11,968 nt of DNA, taken from Alphaproteobacteria bacterium. GTDB taxonomy: Bacteria > Pseudomonadota > Alphaproteobacteria > Sphingomonadales > Sphingomonadaceae. Each line of letters opens with the position of its first letter. Positions within the stretch are counted from its first letter, which is position 1. The position numbers and the translations under genes are program-made. This document shows positions 1-5,804 of this stretch, in pieces. The stretch covers positions 1-11,968 of the forward strand of contig JAQGLD010000548.1 in assembly GCA_028293055.1 (NCBI GenBank), read 5' to 3'. Under the pieces are notes generated by a model. It was not told where the DNA came from. It did no database searches and worked only from the letters and a program-made list of their open reading frames with translations.

Positions 1-58
1 ACTGGCCGCCTTGCGCAGCCAGCGGCGCCGCGAAAGCGAGGATTAAGCGCCTTTCCAC
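1..58 (-). CDS. possible start of a secreted protein (truncated at left edge)
   Basis: A GTG at 58 opens a minus-strand frame that stays open to the window edge and reads MERRLILAFAAPLAAQGGQ. This resembles a Sec signal peptide: a short n-region with two arginines, a hydrophobic h-region (LILAFAAPLAA) and a small-residue cleavage zone. Only an AGG about eleven bases upstream could serve as a ribosome site, which is weak. The frame is too short to judge coding potential, and in GC-rich DNA such frames arise by chance. A competing reading is a plus-strand gene whose 3' end stops at TAA 44-46. No function can be assigned. Confidence 0.2.
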   Translation of the reverse strand, partial: MERRLILAFAAPLAAQGGQ

Positions 59-263
59 AACCGGATCGCCTGGGCCGAGCGCGCCTGCTGGCGTCGCCTC
101 GCGCTCGGGCAAGGGCAAGCAAGGGAAACGATATGTGCGACTGGTTCAGCCGAACCGGGAGCGCGTCTAAACACGACGGTTTCTCCTCGGGGATGTCCCG
201 GCAGAGGCTTCGGCCCTGGCGTTCGGAGGGCGCGAAGCGAGGCCCTTGATGGTGGATGCGGCG
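59..263. other. non-coding gap left of the regulator gene
   Basis: No convincing gene is seen here; frames across it are open only because of base composition. The one clear structure is a short dyad at 141-158, CTGGTTC-AGCC-GAACCGG, with a seven-pair stem including one G-T pair and a four-base loop. It lies about 105 bases downstream of the regulator's stop codon. On the minus strand it is not followed by a T run, so it is not a standard intrinsic terminator. Confidence 0.35.
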
Positions 264-929
264 TTACCGCTGCGCGAACGAGCAATCACCGATCATCGGG
301 TCCGCCTGCAGCCGCGCCAGCGCCTCGGACCGCGCGTGCACGTTGAGCTTCGTCAGGATTGCGTGAACGTGGTTCTTCACCGTCGCCGTGCTCAGGCAGA
401 GCTGGCGTGCGATCTCCTTGTTGCTCATCCGGCGGCCAAGCAGGCCCAGGACTTCGCGTTCGCGCCGCGTCAACTCCTCTTCAGGCTCGCTCGCCGGGGC
501 CCGCATCGCCTGGCGACGGCGCAGCTCGCGAAGCAGGCTGCCGGAAACCTTCGGATCGCAGAACACCTCGTCCTTCAGCGCGCGCCGCAGCACCTCGCGC
601 ATGTCTTCGGCGCAGGCGTTGCGCGGGACATAGCTGACGAAGCCGGCATCGGCGCAGGCGATGACGTCCTCCGCGGCCTCGGGCAGCGCGAGCGCGACCG
701 CCTTGATCCTGGGAAAAGCCTGGATGAGCGCGCGGCCCTGCTCGAGCGCACGCCCGTCGGTCACGTCGACCAGCACCATGTCCACCCGCCCGCTCGCCAG
801 TTCTGTGCGGAGCGATTGGATGTCATGGCACGCGACCGCGCGAGTGTCGTCCTGCGCGTCGAGGCATGCGGCAACGCCGTCAGCGAATAATCGCACCGGC
901 GAATAGACTACGACGCTGAGGATACCCAA
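264..929 (-). CDS. LuxR/NarL-family regulator with degenerate receiver domain
   Basis: Predicted transcription factor of NarL/FixJ architecture, 221 residues from the TTG at 929 (MGILSVVVYSPVRLF). Residues 4-120 resemble a receiver. Residues 152-210 are a LuxR-type helix-turn-helix with the usual signature: LTRREREVLGLL, then MSNKEIARQL, then STATVKNHVHAILTKL. The DNA-binding half is intact. The receiver is unusual: a Tyr-Ser pair (9-10) sits where the Mg-binding acidic pair normally lies, Arg103 replaces the usual Lys, and the Thr/Ser switch position looks like Ala. Asp55 remains at the phospho-acceptor position. Phosphorylation-dependent control is therefore doubtful, and no sensor kinase is visible. 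The frame is open to a TTG at 1133, but that N-terminus matches nothing in the family. GTG at 944 or 950 are alternative starts without a ribosome site. TTG 929 has GGGGGAG very close upstream, so the start is uncertain. Regulation of the adjacent operon is inferred from position only. Confidence 0.85.
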   Translation of the reverse strand: MGILSVVVYSPVRLFADGVAACLDAQDDTRAVACHDIQSLRTELASGRVDMVLVDVTDGRALEQGRALIQAFPRIKAVALALPEAAEDVIACADAGFVSYVPRNACAEDMREVLRRALKDEVFCDPKVSGSLLRELRRRQAMRAPASEPEEELTRREREVLGLLGRRMSNKEIARQLCLSTATVKNHVHAILTKLNVHARSEALARLQADPMIGDCSFAQR

Positions 930-1114
930 TCTCCCCCGTCCCACGTTCACGGAGTCGTCGGCGCGAGACTCGCCGACGACCTGTTCCGCTAGCCCCTGAA
1001 AAAGACCCACAGCCGAAAATGCCGCGACCGACTCGATTACAGCCGTCACGACGACGCACCACGCGAGGCTTTCGGAACCTGCGCAAATCGAAAAGGAGCC
1101 CAGCTGACGCGTTT

Positions 1115-1133
1115 TTGCAAGGAAAACTTGCAA
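1115..1133. promoter_or_regulatory. 7-bp perfect inverted repeat, candidate operator
   Basis: The sequence TTGCAAGGAAAACTTGCAA is a perfect dyad of two TTGCAAG half-sites around a five-base AT-rich centre. It lies about 185 bases upstream of the proposed regulator start, inside the non-coding region. Spacing and symmetry fit a dimeric helix-turn-helix protein. No second copy was noticed in the window. It is not a terminator: on the minus strand it is followed by AAA, and on the plus strand the T run precedes it. Confidence 0.3.
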
Positions 1134-1241
1134 CCGATGGGCTGGATTCGGCTGGGTCTATGGCGATTTCCTGTCAATTCCGCTGCCTTTCCTGATTCTT
1201 CTGCGCATCGCGTGATGCCGGAACTTGTCCGACTCCAAATC

Positions 1242-1276
1242 CTCCAGTCATGCACAACCGGTTCGAGTCTCTGGAG
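1242..1276. other. concentric dyad just after the operon's last stop codon
   Basis: CTCCAG at 1242-1247 and CTGGAG at 1271-1276 are inverted arms. The 8-bp palindrome AACCGGTT (1256-1263) lies almost exactly at their centre. The element begins four bases beyond the stop codon of the 336-residue protein. It could protect the 3' end of the mRNA or weakly terminate transcription. No T run follows, so an intrinsic terminator is not claimed. Confidence 0.25.
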
Positions 1277-1279
1277 CAT

Positions 1280-2290
1280 TCACGTGTTCGTAGCCGGGTT
1301 CGGGTCGGCCGCAGGGTTCAATGGCGGCTCTACGGCCGGCTGCGCTTCGGCGGCAGGCTGCGCCGCGGTGCCAGGCTGCGCTACAGCCGCGGCGGTGGAC
1401 GCGGTCGCGGCCTCAGCAGCCAGTGGGGCTTCGGGCGCCGCGTTCAGCGACGCGCTGGCGACGGATTGCGCCTGGCTGGACGGCGCTGCTGCAGCGCCGT
1501 TGCGCGGGGCGCCGCAAACGCAGGCGATTGGCTTTACATAGCGGCGGCCCCCCCGATCGATCGCGCCGAGGCCCTGATCGCCGACGATGACGGTGCCCAG
1601 CAGGACCCAGGGATCCCCGCAGCAGGCGCACTCGCCACATTGCTTCAGGCAGTCGCAAGTGTAGGATCCCGGGTCCGGCTGCGGAGTGCCGAGCGCCTGC
1701 GTCGTGCCGACCGTGGATGTCGATGCGGCGGCCTTGCAGATATCCTTCGGCAGGCGGTCCTCCTCGAAGGCCTGGATGAGAGCATGATCGCGCACCCGGG
1801 TGCATTGCTGGCCCGACGTATCGCCCCCCGAGCCGCATCCGCACGGCCGCGCCGCCGCGTCCGCCGCAGTCACCCGCCTGATCGCGACAAACATCTCCTT
1901 GGGTCTGCGGTCGAGGCGGCATGGATCCGGGGTCAGGTCGATCTTGAGCGGCCCGCAAATCTCGATCGGGTAGCCGTCGCAGCCCAGCGCCACGCCCTTC
2001 TCGATCGTGAGCATATAGTCAGCATCGCATTCCGGCGGCCTTGGCGAGAGCATGTTGCCTGCGGCATCGCGCTGCTCGGGCTGTGGCGGCAGGGCTTCCG
2101 CTCCGGTCTTCAGGTCGAGCCCGCACACGATGCCGCAGCCGAAAAAGGCCTTCAGGAGCACCTGCACTACCGAAAGCGGGTAGCGCATCGCAGCGGTGAG
2201 GTCCTCGGCGGTGACGAGCATGCCGTCGGTGAACTGGACCGCCTCGGTCGAGCCGGGCTGGGTTTTCTTCCATTCGATCGTCTGGTTCAT
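1280..2290 (-). CDS. cysteine-rich CIS-associated protein with Ala/Pro tail
   Basis: Protein of unknown function, 336 residues from ATG 2290. The start is fixed by AGGAG eight bases upstream; a longer open frame upstream only overlaps the previous gene. Residues 18-120 contain MLVTAEDL, then GCGIVCGL, then a TIEKGVALGCDGYPIEI stretch. This order also occurs in the upstream neighbour and in proteins I associate with contractile-tail loci. There are 18 cysteines, including CGC (150-152), a dense group at 212-224 (C-x-C-x3-C-x2-C-x-C-C) and CVC (257-259). These could bind metal or form disulfides. Residues 264-336 are low-complexity Ala/Pro/Glu with three hexapeptide repeats and are probably disordered. 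No signal peptide or membrane segment is seen. The C-terminal beta-rich part of the neighbour is absent here, replaced by the tail. It ends the operon, so a structural or accessory particle role is inferred from context only. Confidence 0.85.
   Translation of the reverse strand: MNQTIEWKKTQPGSTEAVQFTDGMLVTAEDLTAAMRYPLSVVQVLLKAFFGCGIVCGLDLKTGAEALPPQPEQRDAAGNMLSPRPPECDADYMLTIEKGVALGCDGYPIEICGPLKIDLTPDPCRLDRRPKEMFVAIRRVTAADAAARPCGCGSGGDTSGQQCTRVRDHALIQAFEEDRLPKDICKAAASTSTVGTTQALGTPQPDPGSYTCDCLKQCGECACCGDPWVLLGTVIVGDQGLGAIDRGGRRYVKPIACVCGAPRNGAAAAPSSQAQSVASASLNAAPEAPLAAEAATASTAAAVAQPGTAAQPAAEAQPAVEPPLNPAADPNPATNT
1328..1381 (-). repeat. 18-bp tandem repeat (three hexapeptide copies)
   Basis: Three imperfect 18-base units encode AQPGTA, AQPAAE and AQPAVE (residues 304-321 of the last operon gene). 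The shared 8-mer GGCTGCGC appears on the plus strand at 1338, 1356 and 1374, exactly 18 bases apart. It lies in the low-complexity tail and probably arose by slippage; copy number may vary between strains. Confidence 0.75.
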
Positions 2291-2298
2291 GCGGCTCA

Positions 2299-2303
2299 CT
2301 CCT
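2299..2303 (-). promoter_or_regulatory. ribosome binding site overlapping the upstream stop codon
   Basis: AGGAG on the minus strand, eight bases before ATG 2290. It overlaps the TAG stop (2304-2302) of the preceding gene, so a ribosome terminating there sits directly on the next initiation site. This decides the start of the 336-residue protein and supports translational coupling. Confidence 0.75.
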
Positions 2304-3630
2304 AATAGGTTTCGTCGGGTGTCGAGCCTTCGGGCCCGGCTTCCGGCGGCGGCGGAGGGGTGCGTGTCTCCGCGGCGAAGCGCAGCAGGGCGACGAAGTC
2401 GCCGCCTGGCCGGCTTTGCGGCGGGGTTCGGGGTGAATAAGCGAGCGGGATCGCATCGAGCATGTTGTCGCACCGGTCCCGGATCATCTGCCCGCGAATG
2501 GTCAGCTCCACACGGCCGCCGCTCTTGAGCTCGGATCGGCTCTCGATCTCGTTGGTGACCCACCCCGGATTGACTCGCAGCCTGAATCGCGAGGCAAGAC
2601 CGTCGGAGGCGTCGAGCGGCTGGGCCGTCGCCGGGACCCGCCGGGTCAGCAGATAGTCGGCCTGGCGCTCCCACAAGATAGCAGTGAGGAAGACGGAGCC
2701 GGGGTGAACGCTTTCGATCCTCACCGGCTTCGTGAAGGCGATTTCCGGCCCCTGCCGCATCGCGTCCGCGAATTCATTCCAGCCCACTTCGTCAGGCCAG
2801 CCGTTCGCGCCGCTCGAAACGCTGCCCCAGCTGACCGATTCTACCTGCGCGAGCTGGTTCTGACACCCCTTGATCAGCTCGTAGAGCAGAGGCGTGCGGT
2901 AGACCCACGGACGCACCTCGCACGTCCCTTCGATCTCCCCGAAGCCCCATTGCGGCGCGCAACCGGGACGATCGCAGAGGTTGCGAATCTCGACGCAGGC
3001 GATCGGTATGCCGGCGTCGGCATCGTAGTAGACGTCGCTGCAGCCGATGCGGCAGAGCGGCCCGTCCTCGCTGCATGCCCATTCGAGATCGTCCGCGCGC
3101 GGCAACGGGCCGTCGTGCGCGGCATTGCGGAGGCAGACATATTCGTCGAGATCGATGCAGCAGGTATCGTCGGTGCGCGCGCATCCGCGGTCCAGCGGCT
3201 CGCAGCCTTCGCGCAAGCTGAACACGACGCCCTCCTCGATCCATTGCGGCCGGTCGGAGCAGGGGCCGCAGCCGCTGCCCGGCACCTGACGCCGCGCATG
3301 ATGGATCGACAGCGTGAACCGGTCGGCGCATTCCGGCATCGCAACCAGCTCCGCCGGCGTGACCGCGCCGCCAGCCCAGTGAAGCAGGCGTCCGTGCCGG
3401 TCGAGCGCCATGCCGCAGCTCACCGCAAGCGGTGTCGGACCTTCCTCCAGTGTCACGGCGAGGCCGAAGATCACGCCCTTGCCGTGCAGGGCGCGCATCG
3501 ACTTTTTCGTGAGCGAGCCCTGCGCCTCCATCATCAGGTTGAGCTGTTCGGCCGTCAGCATCTGGTTCGGCGAGAAGAGCGGCCGTCGCGTCCAGCGCTG
3601 CGTCACCCTCGAATCGGCCTCGGCCATCAT
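2302..3630 (-). CDS. cysteine-rich CIS-associated protein, larger paralogue
   Basis: Protein of unknown function, 442 residues from ATG 3630, or 441 from the adjacent ATG 3627. Residues 18-95 run LFSPNQMLTAEQL, LHGKGVIFGLAV, then CGMALDRHGRLL. The pattern is a short entry segment with a conserved Thr-Ala-Glu, a helix ending in Gly-(Val/Ile)-x-x-Gly-Leu, and a beta hairpin; the downstream neighbour shares it. The middle (100-260) is cysteine-rich: 18 cysteines in total, with CGPC at 121-124 and CC at 157-158. It contains IACVEI and a WVYRTPLLYELI stretch. Residues 260-420 look beta-rich without cysteines until Cys387. The end is Pro-rich (PPPPP, 425-429). No signal peptide or transmembrane segment is visible. 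It lies 19 bases after the tail-protein gene, so it is probably made with the particle. A peripheral baseplate or fibre-associated part is a guess; metal binding is possible. Confidence 0.87.
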   Translation of the reverse strand: MMAEADSRVTQRWTRRPLFSPNQMLTAEQLNLMMEAQGSLTKKSMRALHGKGVIFGLAVTLEEGPTPLAVSCGMALDRHGRLLHWAGGAVTPAELVAMPECADRFTLSIHHARRQVPGSGCGPCSDRPQWIEEGVVFSLREGCEPLDRGCARTDDTCCIDLDEYVCLRNAAHDGPLPRADDLEWACSEDGPLCRIGCSDVYYDADAGIPIACVEIRNLCDRPGCAPQWGFGEIEGTCEVRPWVYRTPLLYELIKGCQNQLAQVESVSWGSVSSGANGWPDEVGWNEFADAMRQGPEIAFTKPVRIESVHPGSVFLTAILWERQADYLLTRRVPATAQPLDASDGLASRFRLRVNPGWVTNEIESRSELKSGGRVELTIRGQMIRDRCDNMLDAIPLAYSPRTPPQSRPGGDFVALLRFAAETRTPPPPPEAGPEGSTPDETY

Positions 3631-3634
3631 GTCT

Positions 3635-3640
3635 CTCCTC
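3635..3640 (-). promoter_or_regulatory. ribosome binding site before a double ATG
   Basis: GAGGAG on the minus strand precedes ATGATG. The spacer is four bases to ATG 3630 and seven to ATG 3627. The second is the more usual spacing, so the mature start may be MAEAD rather than MMAEAD. A further in-frame ATG at 3642 lies upstream of this site and is unlikely to be used. Confidence 0.65.
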
Positions 3641-3649
3641 ATGCTGCGC

Positions 3650-5803
3650 TCAGGCGAGGCGGCGCGCGCCGTCCGGCGCCGCCGTCCCGTCGATGGGAAT
3701 GGGTTGGATGTCGCTCGGGGGCAGTTGCCACCCGCCCGGGCGGGTGACTCGGCCAAGCTCGAGAGTGCGCGAATCCGCAAGCCGTCCGCCGCCAAGCGTG
3801 AGACTGTTGTCGATCCGCCCGGCAGGGAGGGCACGAGTTGCCGGCGCAACCTCTATCTCGACCCTGCAATGGGCCGGGACGAACATGTCAATCAGAGCCC
3901 GCACGATCGGCTCGACCAGCGCCCGCTGCTCCAGTGGCAGCTCGATCCGGATCGAGACGAGGCCGCAACTCGCGCAGAGCAAGGCGGCGACGTCGGTGCA
4001 GCTGCGGCCGAGCGGTGCTTCGCCGAGGCGCAGATCCTTGCGGCCCAGCACGAAATCCGCCGGTCGGGTGGCGACGACTCGCGTGTCGCGGCCGAGTTGC
4101 GCGGTCAATCGAGTCCGGCGGCTGGACAACACCCAGAAACCCGCGGCAGCCCCCGAGTCGTGGACCCGCGAACGCCCTTCGGTGACGATGCCGAGCATGC
4201 GCTCGAGCGCGCCTTGCGTTCCCCGTTCATCGAGGAGCGTCCCGGCATCCGACAGGAGTCGCCGCTGAATCGCAGCGCCGAGGCCGGACGTGGGGGGGAA
4301 TCCAAGCCATTCGAGCAGCCACGGCAGCCACTCGTCGCTGGCCGTCGCCGGATCGATCCGGCCGGGCAGGGCGTCGATCGTCTCGCTCAGGTCGCCGTAG
4401 AGCGCCTCGATCGGGGCCAGGAAGCGGCGAAGCTGGACGGCGGAACGCTCATCTTCGCGGTAGATTGCCGGAAGGTCGGCCAGCCACGAGCGATCGGGGT
4501 AGCGTACTCGGAGCGAAAGCATCGAGGCCGCCGGCATTCCGGCGGGACATTCGAACTCGAACTTCAGCCACAGGTGCGTCTCGCGAGCGCCGTCGAGCAG
4601 GAAGCGAAGCGTCCGCCGGACGCCGCTCTTGCCGGTATAGGTCCGCGTGTCGGCTGCCCACCCGATCAGTGGGTCGACCTGCGCGACCCGCGTTGCGGGG
4701 CTGGCGCTGGTCGCAGCGAAGGCTCTTCCGATGGCGTCGATCCTGTCCGCATCGGTATCGCCGTAGCTCGCGAAGCTGACCTTCAGGGTCGCCTCCTCGG
4801 GCATCTCGACCTCGACATCGGCCCGGTTCCATCCCGAGGGGCTGCCGTCCGGCGAGATCAGCGCCGGCGTGATGAAGATGCCTCGCGCGACCCCGACATC
4901 CCCATCTTCCGAGGTTGCGGGCTCGAGGCTGTAGAGCCCGTCGGTGGCTGCGAGGAACAACGAGTCCCGCCAGAGCAGGCCGCTCACCGCCCCCGCCTTC
5001 GGGGGCAGCGGGAGCGGCTGGCGCGCAATTTCCTCGCCGTCGCGCGAGACGACAAGGATCGAGGATCCCGGTGTCGATGCGGCGACGTGGACATGGCCGC
5101 GCGGATCCACGACGAGGTGCCGCGGCGGCCATTCCCCCGGCGCGAGGCGGAAGCAGACCGGCTTGGCGGCGCGACATTGGGCGATATCGATATCGTGAAG
5201 CCGCCATTCGTTCGCAGTCGGGGCGCGCGCATCTTCGGGACTGTCGAGCACTGCCAGCCAGGAGCCGTCGCGAGCGGCGGACAGGGCGATCGGGCGCACC
5301 GCGCAGAGCAAATGGACCGGCGTCGAAGCGAGGCAGCCTCGGCCGTCGATATGGCGCACATAGGCGCCGCGGCGGCTGCCGATGAGTAGCCAAAGGCCGT
5401 CGCAGCCGTCGCTTGCGCTCGCTATCAGCCGGGCGTGCGAGAAGCTTCCGAGCTCCTGAAGCGTGCGGGCGTGGAAGCGGGTGACTCGTCCGGGCGATTG
5501 CACCCACAGCCGCGTCGGACCGATGGAAAGCGCGACCGGCATGTCCACCACCAACCGCCCCTGCAGCTCCGGCCCGAAATCGTAAAGCTGCACGAGCTCC
5601 CCGGTGGATCGGTGCAGCCAGGCTGCCCGTCCACATGCATCGACCGCTGCCAGGCAGCCGGCCTCGCTTCCTGCAAGCCGTCGCGCGACGAGGGGCGCCG
5701 AGAGCGTGAGGCGGTCGCCATCGGGATCGAAGCCGGTCATGGCGCCGGCCTTCCATTGCGCCGTCGTGGCGAATCGGTAGCAGCGGTCGGAGAAATGGCC
5801 CAT
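3650..5803 (-). CDS. phage tail protein I-like baseplate protein (TIGR02242 type) with N-terminal propeller
   Basis: Predicted baseplate or tail-tip component of a contractile injection system, 717 residues from ATG 5803. GGAGG lies six bases upstream, and the start is one base after the previous stop. Residues 30-300 show about six propeller-like repeats, each a beta strand pair with a Trp or aromatic after Gly/Asp (for example GLWLLIGSRRGAYV, RHLVVDPRGHVHVAAS, LLWRDSLFLAATDGLYSL). Residues 320-436 look like a beta-sandwich linker ending LRVRYP. Residues 437-545 carry the recognisable family core: SWLADLPAIYRED, RFLAPIEALYGDL, then a DEWLPWLLEWLGFP segment and DERGTQGALERMLGI. Residues 615-655 form a terminal alpha-beta unit, followed by a Gly/Leu-rich tail (LTLGGGRLADSRTLELG). 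In CIS loci this family sits next to the gpJ-like baseplate genes, as it does here. The family call is strong; the propeller call is from pattern only. Confidence 0.9.
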   Translation of the reverse strand: MGHFSDRCYRFATTAQWKAGAMTGFDPDGDRLTLSAPLVARRLAGSEAGCLAAVDACGRAAWLHRSTGELVQLYDFGPELQGRLVVDMPVALSIGPTRLWVQSPGRVTRFHARTLQELGSFSHARLIASASDGCDGLWLLIGSRRGAYVRHIDGRGCLASTPVHLLCAVRPIALSAARDGSWLAVLDSPEDARAPTANEWRLHDIDIAQCRAAKPVCFRLAPGEWPPRHLVVDPRGHVHVAASTPGSSILVVSRDGEEIARQPLPLPPKAGAVSGLLWRDSLFLAATDGLYSLEPATSEDGDVGVARGIFITPALISPDGSPSGWNRADVEVEMPEEATLKVSFASYGDTDADRIDAIGRAFAATSASPATRVAQVDPLIGWAADTRTYTGKSGVRRTLRFLLDGARETHLWLKFEFECPAGMPAASMLSLRVRYPDRSWLADLPAIYREDERSAVQLRRFLAPIEALYGDLSETIDALPGRIDPATASDEWLPWLLEWLGFPPTSGLGAAIQRRLLSDAGTLLDERGTQGALERMLGIVTEGRSRVHDSGAAAGFWVLSSRRTRLTAQLGRDTRVVATRPADFVLGRKDLRLGEAPLGRSCTDVAALLCASCGLVSIRIELPLEQRALVEPIVRALIDMFVPAHCRVEIEVAPATRALPAGRIDNSLTLGGGRLADSRTLELGRVTRPGGWQLPPSDIQPIPIDGTAAPDGARRLA

Positions 5804-5804
5804 T

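Larger units (their letters stand above)
930..1279. promoter_or_regulatory. intergenic region with several dyads, upstream of the LuxR gene
   Basis: About 350 bases without a convincing gene, between the stop of the last operon gene and the regulator. Any promoter of the regulator should lie here. It contains three short inverted repeats: 1242-1276, GCATC-GCGT-GATGC at 1205-1218, and TTGCAAG-GAAAA-CTTGCAA at 1115-1133. A perfect TTGACA occurs on the minus strand at 1177-1172, but no fitting -10 lies 16-18 bases downstream, so no sigma70 promoter is called. The stretch looks less GC-biased than its flanks, as expected for non-coding DNA. No intrinsic terminator with a T run is seen. Confidence 0.4.

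Noticed and set aside
141..158. Intrinsic terminator for the regulator gene
   Set aside because: The stem is short and no T run follows on the minus strand.
1149..1177. Sigma70 promoter built on a perfect TTGACA (minus strand 1177-1172)
   Set aside because: No acceptable -10 hexamer lies 16-18 bases downstream; the nearest AT-containing hexamer (TAGACC) is only 11 bases away.
1250..2305. 351-codon plus-strand open frame
   Set aside because: Antisense to the 336-residue gene, Arg-rich with no domain pattern. The minus-strand reading has a proper Shine-Dalgarno and a homologous neighbour.
2291..2674. N-terminal extension of the 336-residue protein up to 2674
   Set aside because: The extra 128 residues are Arg/Ala/Pro-rich noise overlapping the preceding gene. 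ATG 2290 has an ideal ribosome site.
1280..3630. T6SS TssK-type identity for the two Cys-rich proteins, suggested by the MLTAE-like N-terminus
   Set aside because: Only a vague resemblance at the first residues; size, cysteine content and domain layout differ, and the neighbours are TIGR02242/TIGR02243 types rather than T6SS genes.
3410..5389. 659-codon plus-strand open frame
   Set aside because: It lies antisense to the tail-I-like gene and the start of the Cys-rich gene, has a compositionally biased Arg/Gly-rich translation without recognisable domains, and lacks a ribosome site. It is a shadow of GC-rich coding on the other strand.
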